Part shown: positions 7,798-16,367 of the stretch, in pieces
Position numbering within the stretch: position 1 is the first letter of the stretch
How the letters are laid out: the number at the start of each line of letters is the position of its first letter
Assembly: GCA_029210725.1 (NCBI GenBank)
Contig: JARGFM010000011.1
Span: 62,996-126,995 of the forward strand
DNA: 64,000 nucleotides
From: Bacteroidales bacterium
GTDB taxonomy: Bacteria; Bacteroidota; Bacteroidia; Bacteroidales; GCA-2748055
Direction: 5' to 3'
Translations under genes and position numbers: made by a program
The notes under the pieces: model-generated
Told to the model about the DNA's origin: nothing
Database searches by the model: none
What the model saw: the letters and a program-made list of their open reading frames with translations, nothing else

Positions 7798-9270
7798 GTG
7801 AGTAAGCTGGAAAAATATTTTGAACCCTTCAGGGATAAGATCATCGGGAACGATGCCACCTTTGAGTCTCCCTACGGAACAAAAAGAATTCTCTATGGCG
7901 ACTGGATTGCCAGTGGCAGGCTCTACGAACCCATTGAACAGAAACTGCAGACCCAATTCGGGCCCTACGTGGCCAATACGCATACGGAAACTACCCTGAC
8001 AGGAACCCTGATGACCAAAGCTTACCACCGCTCCCACCAGTTGATCAAGGAGCATGTGAATGCCGGTCCTAACGACATAATCATTACTGCCGGCTACGGG
8101 ATGACCGCGGTGATCAACAAATTGATGCGTATCCTGAGTCTGAAAGGGTGCGGGGGAAGCAATCATGATTGTGTCAAAAAAGGGGACCGGCCGGTGGTGT
8201 TCCTTACCCATATGGAGCACCATTCGAACCACACCTCCTGGTTCGAAACCATTGCCGATGTGGTCATGATCGAACCGGACAGGCACCTGAGGGTCGACCT
8301 GGACGATCTGAAAGCGAAGCTGGAGCTCTATAAGGATCGCAAGTTTAAGATCGGTTCCTTCACGGCCTGCTCCAATGTAACCGGTGTTATAACTCCTTAT
8401 CATCAGATGGCCAAGCTGATGCATACCTATGGAGGGCTTGTATTAATAGATTTTGCAGCCAGCGCGCCTTATATGGATATAAATATGCACCCGGAGGATC
8501 CCATGGAGAAACTGGATGCCATCTTCTTCTCTCCCCATAAGTTTCTGGGGGGACCCGGATCATCGGGTGTTCTGATCTTCGACAAGGCCATGTATACGGC
8601 CGAAGTTCCTGACAACCCCGGGGGAGGCACGGTCGACTGGACCAATCCATGGGGGAAATACAAGTATGTGGATGACATCGAGGTCCGCGAGGATGGCGGC
8701 ACTCCCGGTTTCCTGCAATCCATCAAAGCGGCCCTGGCCATCCAGCTGAAAAACGAGATGGGTGTGGAGAATATCATGAGGCGCGAAGAGGAGCTGCTGA
8801 AGATTGCACTGCCCGGGCTCCGGCAGATTGATGGAATCCGGATTCTGGCCAATAACGTGGACGACCGGCTGGGAGTGATCTCCTTCTACCACCCCGATAT
8901 CCATTTTAATCTTTTTGTGAAATTGCTGAATGACCGCTTCGGCATCCAGACCAGGGGGGGCTGTGCCTGTGCCGGCACCTATGGGCACTTCCTGCTGGAA
9001 GTGACCTATGATAAGTCACAGGAGATCACCGAGAAGATCAATCATGGCGATCTTTCGGAAAAACCCGGATGGGTCAGATGGTCGCTGCATCCCACCATGA
9101 CCAATGAGGAGGTGCACCAGGTACTCTATGCCATCAGGGAGGTAAGCCTGCACCACCTCGAATGGGCCGGGGAGTATAAGTATCTGACAAACAAAAACGA
9201 GTTTATCCACTTAAGTCACCTTCAGCGCAAGCCCGAAGATGAGATGATGAGCGATTGGTTCAATTTGTAA
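7798..9270 (+). CDS. Class V aminotransferase-fold PLP enzyme (cysteine desulfurase-like)
   Basis: A 490-residue enzyme of fold type I. The Schiff-base lysine is in FFSPHKFLGGPGSSG (about residue 249). HMEHHSNHTSW and the LVLIDFAASAPYMDI aspartate match the PLP-stacking and PLP-nitrogen positions of class V enzymes. A Cys-containing loop, RGGCACAGTYGH, lies near residue 386, where desulfurases carry their active-site cysteine, so desulfurase or lyase chemistry is possible. At 490 residues it is longer than SufS/IscS (about 400), with extra C-terminal sequence. The start is GTG at 7798; a nearby ATG at 7794 reads into a stop after three codons (see findings). The GNAT-like gene follows after 17 bp. 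Confidence 0.82.
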   Translation: MSKLEKYFEPFRDKIIGNDATFESPYGTKRILYGDWIASGRLYEPIEQKLQTQFGPYVANTHTETTLTGTLMTKAYHRSHQLIKEHVNAGPNDIIITAGYGMTAVINKLMRILSLKGCGGSNHDCVKKGDRPVVFLTHMEHHSNHTSWFETIADVVMIEPDRHLRVDLDDLKAKLELYKDRKFKIGSFTACSNVTGVITPYHQMAKLMHTYGGLVLIDFAASAPYMDINMHPEDPMEKLDAIFFSPHKFLGGPGSSGVLIFDKAMYTAEVPDNPGGGTVDWTNPWGKYKYVDDIEVREDGGTPGFLQSIKAALAIQLKNEMGVENIMRREEELLKIALPGLRQIDGIRILANNVDDRLGVISFYHPDIHFNLFVKLLNDRFGIQTRGGCACAGTYGHFLLEVTYDKSQEITEKINHGDLSEKPGWVRWSLHPTMTNEEVHQVLYAIREVSLHHLEWAGEYKYLTNKNEFIHLSHLQRKPEDEMMSDWFNL

Positions 9271-9287
9271 AAAAGACCCCTTTACTC

Positions 9288-10490
9288 ATGCATATTGTAT
9301 CTGTTGAAAGCAAAAAGGAAGAGAAGTGTTTCCTGGATTTCCCCAGGAAACTGTACCGCAACGACCCTAATCATGTGGTGCAGTTTGACAGCGAAATCAA
9401 ATGCGCCTTCGACCGGAAGGTAAACCCTTACTTCAGGCACGGCGACGCGGTCCGCTGGATTGTACGAAACGACCGGGGCGAAACGCTTGGCCGCATAGCT
9501 GCATTCTACGACACCCATAAGGACGAGGCCGACTATGTGCGCAGCGGTGGCTGTGGTTTTTTTGAATCCATCGACGACAGGCAGGTGGCTTTTCTACTCT
9601 TTGATACGGCCAGGGAATGGTTGCAGAAGAATGGCTATGAAGCCATGACCGGGCCCATCAATTTCGGGGAAAACGATACCAACTGGGGCTGCCTGGTCCA
9701 GGGATTTATCCCCCAGGGACTGGGTATGACCTATAACCTGCCTTACTACAGGGAGTTGTTTGAAAGCTATGGCTTCCAGCTCTACTACAGGCAACTGTCC
9801 TTTCACCTCGACATCGTAAAACCCTTCCCGGAACGCTTCTGGAAGATTGCCGAGTGGGTCAACAAGCGAAAAGGCTTCACTTACAAGCACTATGAACCAG
9901 ATAAGACGGCTAAGTTCGTAGACGATACGGTCTATATCTACAACCAGGCATGGAGCAAACTCAGAAAGGATTATACTCCCCTGGATCCGGCCTCTCTCTA
10001 CGATGAATTGAGGAAGGTAAAAATAATCATGGACCCGGAAATGATCTGGTATGCCTACCACGGGGAGGAGCCTATCGCCTTTTTTATGTTTCTTCCCGAT
10101 GCCAACCAGATTTTCAGGCGCCTGAACGGAAAGCTGCACCTGGTCAACAAGCTGAAATTTCTCTATTATAAAAGAACCCATTCCATTACACGGGCCAGGG
10201 GGACGGTGGCGGGTGTCATCCCGAAGTTTCAGAATTCAGGGGTGGAATCGGGTATTTTTTTCCAGTTGAGAGATGTAATGGCCCGTAAGCCGCAATATAA
10301 AGAGTTTGAACTCTCCTGGGTAGGTGACTTCAATCCCAAAATGATCTCCCTCTATATAAATACCGGAGCTGTCCATACGAAAACTCATCACACCTACCGC
10401 TACCTGTTCGACCGCGAAAAACCTTTCCAGCGATTTATGGAAGAGGCTGTGGATGAGTCAAAACTTCCTGAAAATATTTTGAAGTTGTAA
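9288..10490 (+). CDS. GNAT-like acyltransferase-fold protein (YghO-like)
   Basis: About 400 residues from the ATG at 9288. The frame can be extended to a TTG at 9255 inside the preceding gene, but the family's typical N-terminus ([23 protein letters not shown]) begins at the ATG. The protein resembles the YghO-type group of large GNAT-fold proteins. It shows [13 protein letters not shown] (acetyl-CoA-domain beta strand), [20 protein letters not shown], and a C-terminal half ending in [22 protein letters not shown], a GNAT-like strand-turn-helix. A defined substrate is not known for this group; transfer of an acyl or aminoacyl group is inference. The -33 element of the L31 promoter lies just before its stop codon. 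Confidence 0.6.
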   Translation: MHIVSVESKKEEKCFLDFPRKLYRNDPNHVVQFDSEIKCAFDRKVNPYFRHGDAVRWIVRNDRGETLGRIAAFYDTHKDEADYVRSGGCGFFESIDDRQVAFLLFDTAREWLQKNGYEAMTGPINFGENDTNWGCLVQGFIPQGLGMTYNLPYYRELFESYGFQLYYRQLSFHLDIVKPFPERFWKIAEWVNKRKGFTYKHYEPDKTAKFVDDTVYIYNQAWSKLRKDYTPLDPASLYDELRKVKIIMDPEMIWYAYHGEEPIAFFMFLPDANQIFRRLNGKLHLVNKLKFLYYKRTHSITRARGTVAGVIPKFQNSGVESGIFFQLRDVMARKPQYKEFELSWVGDFNPKMISLYINTGAVHTKTHHTYRYLFDREKPFQRFMEEAVDESKLPENILKL

Positions 10491-10508
10491 CAAACATTTC
10501 TATCTTTG
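10479..10508 (+). promoter_or_regulatory. Promoter of the L31 type B gene
   Basis: TTTTG with its TTG at 10479-10481, a 19-bp spacer, then TATCTTTG at 10501-10508. This is an essentially perfect Bacteroidota housekeeping promoter. The -33 element lies inside the last codons of the upstream gene. The predicted transcript start is around 10513, about 40 bp before the ATG. Confidence 0.8.
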
Positions 10509-10552
10509 CATTCCGTTTTGAAAAAAGCGCAGATATTGAAACCAATAAGACA

Positions 10553-10819
10553 ATGAAGAAAGATATACATCCGAAGAACTACAGGCTTGTTGCATTCAGG
10601 GACATGTCCAATGGATTCACATTCGTAACCAAATCAACAGCTCCCTCGAAGGAGACGGTTAAACTGGAAGATGGCCTTGAATATCCGCTGATTAAACTTG
10701 AAATCTCCAGTACTTCGCACCCTTTTTATACCGGTAAGATGAAACTGGTAGACACCGCCGGACGTGTGGACAAGTTTATGAACCGCTATAAGAGTCACCT
10801 GGACAAAAAAAACAAATAG
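10553..10819 (+). CDS. rpmE2: 50S ribosomal protein L31 type B
   Basis: An 88-residue protein beginning [19 protein letters not shown] and containing [11 protein letters not shown] and [10 protein letters not shown], all diagnostic of L31. It lacks the CxxC zinc ligands of type A and has the type B internal insertion, so this is the zinc-independent form. It binds at the central protuberance and bridges the two ribosomal subunits. A strong promoter upstream and a strong terminator 20 bp after the stop make it an independent monocistronic unit. Zinc-uptake regulators often control such paralogues, but I see no Zur-like palindrome here, and this may be the only L31 of the organism. Confidence 0.96.
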   Translation: MKKDIHPKNYRLVAFRDMSNGFTFVTKSTAPSKETVKLEDGLEYPLIKLEISSTSHPFYTGKMKLVDTAGRVDKFMNRYKSHLDKKNK

Positions 10820-10838
10820 CAGATCAGCAAATCTGTTT

Positions 10839-10872
10839 AAAAGCCATCTCTTCAAGGATGGCTTTTTTTTTT
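10839..10872 (+). terminator. Rho-independent terminator of rpmE2
   Basis: A stem AAAAGCCATC (10839-10848) pairing with GATGGCTTTT (10857-10866), with an 8-nt loop and a run of ten T residues ending at 10872. The next gene begins 16 bp later, so that gene needs its own or read-through transcription. Confidence 0.92.
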
Positions 10873-10888
10873 ACTTTTAAATAAAAAA

Positions 10889-12070
10889 ATGGCGCTGATC
10901 CTGTTCGATGATCACTCCTGGGACAACCTGCTTCCCCTTACCTTCACCCGTCCGGTTTCGGAGCTCAGGATCGGGATTCTGACCATTGCAGAAAAGTGGG
11001 AACATGATCTTAAGATCAAATCCACCCCCCTGACCAGGGAATACCTGCGCGACAAGTTTCCCTGCCGGACCGGGTCGGATAATCTCTACGTGAACAGCAC
11101 CCTTTTACCCGACAGGGAGATCGTCGCTGCCATTCAGAATCTGCAGGATAAGCAGGCTGTTGTGAAGAACGGCGTTTTGCTGGCAGCCCGGACCAGCGAG
11201 AAGCCGGAACCAGGGTTTGATCCGGATAAATGGATCGCTAAGGGAAAAGAGTATGGCGCTGAGCTTTCATGGGTGGACTACCCCTGGAAGATCTTTCGTC
11301 TGAACGGACAGGAGATTGAGGCTGATTTCCTCAGGATCTCCGGGGGAAGAAAGAGCGAAAAACTGAATGATAGCGTACGGGTGGATCAACCCGGGAGGGT
11401 ATTTGTGGAACCCGGGTTCAGCGGAGGGTACTTTACCCTGAATGCCTCACGGGGCCCTGTCTATCTGGGTAAGGACAGCGAGATCATGGAGGGAAGCCTG
11501 ATACGGGGACCTTTTGCGCTTTGCGAGGGGGCCGTGGTAAAGATGGGTGCCAGAATCTATGGGCCCACCACCATCGGGCCCTACAGTAAAGTGGGAGGAG
11601 AGATTAATAATTCGGTTCTGCTGGGGAATTCCAATAAAGCCCATGATGGTTTTCTGGGGAATTCGGTGATAGGTGAATGGTGCAACCTGGGAGCCGACAC
11701 GAACAATTCCAACCTGAAAAATAACTACGCCGAAGTGAAAATCTGGAACTACCCCTCCGGCACCTTTATCCCTACCGGAAATCAGTTTTGCGGACTGATC
11801 ATGGGCGATCATTCCAAGTGCGGGATCAATACCATGTTTAACACCGGTACCGTGGTAGGCGTTTCTGCCAATATCTTCGGACCCGGCTTCCCCCCCGCCT
11901 TTATTCCTTCCTTCAGCTGGGGAGGTGCAGAGGGGTTTAGCGAATACCGGATGGAAAAGGTCCTGGAGACCGCCAACCTGGTTATGGAACGCAGGGGAAT
12001 GCAGCTATCACAGGATGACCGGGAGATCCTGAATCATATAAGCCAGTACAGTCTGGCTTTCCGGAGCTGA
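10889..12070 (+). CDS. UDP-GlcNAc diphosphorylase / GlcN-1-P acetyltransferase, alternative GlmU type
   Basis: A 393-residue two-domain enzyme. The N-terminal part (MALILFDDHSWDNLLPLTFTRP, then VSELRIGILTIAEKW) is the divergent nucleotidyltransferase domain typical of the Bacteroidota GlmU-like family. From about residue 185 on, hexapeptide repeats form a left-handed beta-helix (VYLGKDSEIMEGSLIRGPFA, YGPTTIGPYSKVGGEI, VIGEWCNLGADTNNSNLK). The reactions would be acetylation of GlcN-1-P and uridylylation to UDP-GlcNAc, feeding peptidoglycan and glycans. The glmM gene for the previous pathway step lies about 4 kb away on the other strand. The stop codon lies 1 bp from the convergent tolC-like gene. 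Confidence 0.8.
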   Translation: MALILFDDHSWDNLLPLTFTRPVSELRIGILTIAEKWEHDLKIKSTPLTREYLRDKFPCRTGSDNLYVNSTLLPDREIVAAIQNLQDKQAVVKNGVLLAARTSEKPEPGFDPDKWIAKGKEYGAELSWVDYPWKIFRLNGQEIEADFLRISGGRKSEKLNDSVRVDQPGRVFVEPGFSGGYFTLNASRGPVYLGKDSEIMEGSLIRGPFALCEGAVVKMGARIYGPTTIGPYSKVGGEINNSVLLGNSNKAHDGFLGNSVIGEWCNLGADTNNSNLKNNYAEVKIWNYPSGTFIPTGNQFCGLIMGDHSKCGINTMFNTGTVVGVSANIFGPGFPPAFIPSFSWGGAEGFSEYRMEKVLETANLVMERRGMQLSQDDREILNHISQYSLAFRS

Positions 12071-12071
12071 T

Positions 12072-13571
12072 CTACAAATCCAGAATGTCGTCAAAATCCT
12101 CACTGAGCTTGATATCCTTCTGCCAGTCGTAAAGGGTAAGTCCCCTCAGGTCAAAGTAGTAGTCCCAATAATTTCTCATGGCCTCCACATAGCCTCTGCG
12201 GGCCACATCCTTCTCCTCGAGTGCCACATTCAGATCGAGCACATCGATCTTCCCTATTAAGAAACGCTGTTTGGTCACTTCGTAGCGAAGATCGGCAATG
12301 GTATCGGCCTTGGCTGCGATGGCCACCTGGTCGTCCTGCAGGTTGAACTGCATCACCTGCAGGAAAATATTCTCATTGAAATCGATCAGCGACTGGCTGA
12401 CGTCCATTTTTACCACCTCTTCGGCCGACTGGGCCATGCGGTACCTCCCCTTTCCAAGGCCCCAATCCAGGATGGGAATCTGAACCCCCACCTCAACACG
12501 CTGCTGCCGGGCCATATCCGTATAGGCGCTGCGCAGATCCTCATTGACTCCACTGAAGCCGATCTGTGCAAACAGGTCGCCCCGGATCCCCTTTTGCGAC
12601 CGGGCCTCGGCCACCGCCCGTTCAGCCTCCAGCAGTTGCTGTTCCATGGTCAGGATCTCCGGATTATTCTCTCTGGCTTCGGTCAGTGTCCTGTTATAAT
12701 CCATGGTAATCTCCGGAACCTCTCTGGGGAGGACCAGCTTCAGGCTCACTCTTTCGTTGAACCCCAGAAAGGAACGAAGCCTCGACTTCCGTAATTCCAG
12801 ATCGATGGTGGCCTCATTATATTGCGTTTCCGAATTAAGACGGCTGAGTTCCAGTTGTAAAAGATCGTTCTCCGCAATGGTCCCCAGCTGGTAACGACCC
12901 TGGGCAATCTGATATAGGGTGTCTGAATTGGCCAGGTTCTTCTGAGCAATCTCCAGGTTGATCTGGGCCAGGGCCAGGTCAAAGAAATACCTCACCGACT
13001 GCTGACTTACACGTTCCATGGTATTGATATAGGTCAGCTGGGCCGCCTCATACTTCATCGGTTCAATCTTCCGGTCCCACTTAAACTCATTGTACCCGTT
13101 GATGGGCTGCATAAATCCTATGGTTACCGGGTAAGAAAGATATTTGGTCGGTGGCTCCTCTCCGAAATTATCGTTCCGCTGGAGCTGGGAGGAGACAAAT
13201 ACCCGTCCGCCGGTGAGCCAGATATTCTGGTTCAGCTGCATATCCAGGGAAGTCCTCATAAAGGAACGTTCCACAAACTCTTCTGTCCCATCGGGTTGTA
13301 TCACACTCTCGGTGGCATTGGTCAGTGAGGGCAGGGTTCCCTCCAGGGTCAGGCCTGGCCTGGTGCTTGCCTTGTGGGCCCTGAACTCCCAATAAGAGCT
13401 GCGAAACCGGTGCCTGGACATCAGCGACATCAGCGACTGCTCGTGAGCCACCTCGATGACCTCGGGAAGGGTAAGTTCAATCACTTCAATATCTGACTGC
13501 GACCAGGCAGATGCCTGGATTCCAAGAACCAGCGCCAGTCCTGCTATTAGCTTACGAAACATACTATTCAT
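12072..13571 (-). CDS. TolC-family outer membrane efflux protein
   Basis: A 499-residue protein with a signal peptide (LIAGLALVLGIQASAWSQ). It has the long alpha-helical hairpin repeats of the OEP family, such as ALAQINLEIAQKNLANSDTL, AQGRYQLGTIAENDLLQLEL and VTKQRFLIGKIDVLDLNVAL. It should form the trimeric outer membrane tunnel for the adaptor and permease encoded upstream. Its ATG overlaps the stop of the permease gene within the 8-mer ATGAATAG, so it is third in an adaptor-permease-tolC operon on the minus strand. It is convergent with the GlmU-like gene, and no hairpin terminator is visible between them. Confidence 0.88.
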   Translation of the reverse strand: MNSMFRKLIAGLALVLGIQASAWSQSDIEVIELTLPEVIEVAHEQSLMSLMSRHRFRSSYWEFRAHKASTRPGLTLEGTLPSLTNATESVIQPDGTEEFVERSFMRTSLDMQLNQNIWLTGGRVFVSSQLQRNDNFGEEPPTKYLSYPVTIGFMQPINGYNEFKWDRKIEPMKYEAAQLTYINTMERVSQQSVRYFFDLALAQINLEIAQKNLANSDTLYQIAQGRYQLGTIAENDLLQLELSRLNSETQYNEATIDLELRKSRLRSFLGFNERVSLKLVLPREVPEITMDYNRTLTEARENNPEILTMEQQLLEAERAVAEARSQKGIRGDLFAQIGFSGVNEDLRSAYTDMARQQRVEVGVQIPILDWGLGKGRYRMAQSAEEVVKMDVSQSLIDFNENIFLQVMQFNLQDDQVAIAAKADTIADLRYEVTKQRFLIGKIDVLDLNVALEEKDVARRGYVEAMRNYWDYYFDLRGLTLYDWQKDIKLSEDFDDILDL

Positions 13572-14910
13572 ACCTTAAAGATTCAATGGGATCTCTCTCA
13601 GAAGCCCTTTTGGCCGGAGAGTACCCGAAAATAACCCCGACAGATGCGGAGACTACAAATGAGATAATCACGCTGATGGGTGTGACGATGGTGGCGATAT
13701 CGGCAAAGTTGGTAATCAGCCAGGAGGCCAGGACACCAATAATCACCCCAACCAAACCGCCACTCACGCTGATCAGCACCGCCTCGGCAAGGAACTGAAC
13801 CACAATGTCCCGCTTCTGAGCTCCAATGGCCAGTCGCGTCCCAATCTCCTTGATACGCTCCATCACCGAGGCAAACATGATATTCATAATCCCGATACCA
13901 CCCACCAGCAGCGAGATGCTGGCGATGGCTCCCAGTACGATATTAAAGATATCTTTGGTTCGCTGCTCCTGTTTAAGCAGCAGCTCCGGTACGGTGATCT
14001 CAAAATCCTTGACCTCCTCGTGACGCCTGAGCAGCAAACGGGCCAGGAGGTCGGTAGAGGGAGAAAGCTCGCTCGATTCATTCACCTGTACGATAATCCG
14101 GTCCAGCTGGTTGTAGTTAGATTCACTATCGTTAGAAGAAGTGAAAGCGGCCACCATAGGCCCCCTGCGCATCACATTGGTACTCCCCACCACCCGGGTG
14201 CCCACCAGGGCCCGGTTCTGGTACCTCAGGAGCATGGTTTTGACCGGAACATAAATGTTGTCGTTCATCACGTTGACCCCGATGTTTTCGAAGCGGGTCA
14301 GCGTAACTTCATTTTTCTCCAGCACTCCGATCACCTTCAGCCATACCTTGTCAAATTTGATATACTTGCCAATGGGATTCTCCTTACTAAAAAATTTATT
14401 CTTGATATTGGCCCCGATCACACAGACCGGAATACCATTCTCCTCCTGGTACTCATTGAAGAAGGTCCCCTCCTCAATGGGGAGATTATAAATCTCGAAA
14501 TAGGCGCTCGAGACTCCCAGCAGCTTGGCACTGGCCCTTTTCCCCTCCTTGATCACATTGCTGTTCAGGGTAATTTCGGGCGAGGCTGTCCGGACAGTTG
14601 GAATCACTTCCAGAATGGCTTCCACATCCTGCATGGTAAGGCCCGGTGAGAATTTCTTTGTCTGGCTTTCTCCGGAAGATTCACTGTCCCCTCCATTGGC
14701 AGCTTCTATAATGGGCGTGACGATTATATTGTTCACCCCTACCATCTTGATCTGATCAAGAATCTCCTGCTGGGCCCCTTTGCCGATGGCCAGCATGGTA
14801 ATTACCGCAGCGACACCGAAAATAATACCCAGGGCAGTCAGGATACTGCGCATCTGGTTTGCCAGGATCGACTCGATAGCAATGACAATATCATGCAAAT
14901 AACGTCCCAT
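13564..14910 (-). CDS. MacB-type ABC transporter permease (no ATPase domain)
   Basis: About 448 residues from the ATG at 14910. That start is 1 bp past the adaptor's stop and is preceded by a purine-rich GGGGGGAG, one of the few Shine-Dalgarno-like sequences in the window. The frame runs 27 bp further upstream, but the shorter start is better. One N-terminal membrane helix (AIESILANQMRSILTALGIIFG) is followed by a large periplasmic MacB_PCD domain (about residues 40-290) and three C-terminal helices with the FtsX pattern (LVGGIGIMNIMFASVMERIKEIG). Such permeases work with a separate LolD/MacB-type ATPase; none is encoded beside it. It probably exports a peptide, lipid or drug through the tripartite system. 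Confidence 0.86.
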   Translation of the reverse strand: MGRYLHDIVIAIESILANQMRSILTALGIIFGVAAVITMLAIGKGAQQEILDQIKMVGVNNIIVTPIIEAANGGDSESSGESQTKKFSPGLTMQDVEAILEVIPTVRTASPEITLNSNVIKEGKRASAKLLGVSSAYFEIYNLPIEEGTFFNEYQEENGIPVCVIGANIKNKFFSKENPIGKYIKFDKVWLKVIGVLEKNEVTLTRFENIGVNVMNDNIYVPVKTMLLRYQNRALVGTRVVGSTNVMRRGPMVAAFTSSNDSESNYNQLDRIIVQVNESSELSPSTDLLARLLLRRHEEVKDFEITVPELLLKQEQRTKDIFNIVLGAIASISLLVGGIGIMNIMFASVMERIKEIGTRLAIGAQKRDIVVQFLAEAVLISVSGGLVGVIIGVLASWLITNFADIATIVTPISVIISFVVSASVGVIFGYSPAKRASERDPIESLRYE

Positions 14911-14911
14911 C

Positions 14912-16348
14912 TTACTCCCCCCCGGTTCTGTTTGCATTACTAACCCGGGTTTCTGCCTGCTCAGTTCCCTGGGCTTCTCCCTGCGGACGACCCTGGGGAG
15001 GTCCTCCCTGGATATTGCGCGGTTGTCTCGGCCGGTTCATCTGCTCCTGCATCTCCCTCCTTTGCTTTTCTTCCTCGGCCTTTCTGCGCTGAATCTCATC
15101 CATCAGCTCCAGCCCGGCATACTTAAAGTTTTCGGGGTTATCCGGATTGGAGAGATAGAGCTTCTCGCCCTTCTTTAGTCCCATATCCACCACAATATGA
15201 TTCTCATTGGATTCACCCAGCACCACCACCTGTTTCCGGCCGTCCCGGGTATAGACAAAGGTCAGGCTGTCATTGGCATGAACGGCTTCCAACGGAAGAA
15301 AGAGTACGCTGTCCAGCACCTGGGTGATGACCTGGTTGCTGGTGGTCATGGAGGGCCTGAGAATGGAGTCCCGCTCATTCAGCTCAATTCTCACTTCAAA
15401 AACCTTGGCATCGGTATTGGGCAGCTGCTGACCAATATTGGCCACTTCGGTCACCTCGCCCGTAAACTGCTTTTCGGGGAAGGCATCCACTCCGATTTTA
15501 ACCTTCTGCCCTCTCTTCAATTTGCTGATGTCAATTTCATTCACATAGGTCATGGAGATCATGGTGGAGAGATCGGGCAGTGTGGCCACGGCCAGGTCCC
15601 AGGTATTAATCTCTGTTCCGGCAGTCCGTTTTTCTCCGCTCCAGTCTTTTTTATAAATCACCATTCCCGAAGAGGGTGCATAGATATCAAACTTTTGCAG
15701 CACCGCTTCCATCTCCTCCTTGCTCCGCCGGTCCCGTGCCATATTGATCTCCGCTTCACGCATATTTGCCCGGGCCTGACTTACTCTCAGGCCATAATTG
15801 CTTTCAGCCTGGTCATAGGCTCTTTCAGCCTTTTCCAGTTCAATCTCTGCCTGGCGGATGGTGGCCGGGGGTTCGTATTTCGACTGTTCCACCGTAATCT
15901 GAGCCTCTTCCATGGCAAATTTCAGGTTAAATAATTCATCGCGAAGCTCGCGAAGCTGCATGGTGGTATCCAGCTTGGTACGCATATATTCAGACTCTTT
16001 CTGTTCCAGGTTATCCAGGATATCCTTCAGGGAGTTATCCGCCTCGGAGCGGTCCAGGGTAGCCACCCAGTCGCCCGAATCAACCACGGTACCTTCAGGG
16101 ATCAGATCCTGAATCTTGACACTGCGAATTCGCAGGTTCCTGCTTCGCAGCTGAGACGGGGCCTGGATCTCGGTCTCGCGGATAGCCTGTAACTCGCCGG
16201 TTACCATGACCACGATCTCAAACTGTCCCTGCTGCACCTCGGTCTCCAGCACGATCTCCTTCTCTTTACCTGACAGTACTGAATAGAGTATCAGTGCAAT
16301 GATGATAACTGCAGGAATAACAATGGCTATTAATGTTCTCTTTTTCAT
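14912..16348 (-). CDS. Periplasmic adaptor (HlyD/MacA-type membrane fusion protein)
   Basis: A 478-residue protein with an N-terminal membrane anchor (LIAIVIPAVIIIALILYSVL). It has a lipoyl half-domain and a coiled-coil hairpin (about residues 105-215, rich in Glu/Lys/Arg heptads), then the beta-barrel region with FTGEVTEVANIGQQ and the SMTTSNQV segment. The last 70 residues are a low-complexity Arg/Gln/Pro/Gly tail (EEKQRREMQEQMNRPRQPRN), unusual for the family and possibly a flexible periplasmic extension. It should bridge the MacB-type permease and the TolC protein encoded next. The first gene of this operon starts 19 bp after glmM ends, so co-transcription with glmM is likely. Confidence 0.87.
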   Translation of the reverse strand: MKKRTLIAIVIPAVIIIALILYSVLSGKEKEIVLETEVQQGQFEIVVMVTGELQAIRETEIQAPSQLRSRNLRIRSVKIQDLIPEGTVVDSGDWVATLDRSEADNSLKDILDNLEQKESEYMRTKLDTTMQLRELRDELFNLKFAMEEAQITVEQSKYEPPATIRQAEIELEKAERAYDQAESNYGLRVSQARANMREAEINMARDRRSKEEMEAVLQKFDIYAPSSGMVIYKKDWSGEKRTAGTEINTWDLAVATLPDLSTMISMTYVNEIDISKLKRGQKVKIGVDAFPEKQFTGEVTEVANIGQQLPNTDAKVFEVRIELNERDSILRPSMTTSNQVITQVLDSVLFLPLEAVHANDSLTFVYTRDGRKQVVVLGESNENHIVVDMGLKKGEKLYLSNPDNPENFKYAGLELMDEIQRRKAEEEKQRREMQEQMNRPRQPRNIQGGPPQGRPQGEAQGTEQAETRVSNANRTGGE

Positions 16349-16367
16349 AACTCCTTTTGAAATATTA

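Noticed and set aside
14917..14923. C7 run at the adaptor/permease junction as a slippery site
   Set aside because: Both reading frames are intact and the run is explained by the purine-rich Shine-Dalgarno-like stretch on the minus strand.
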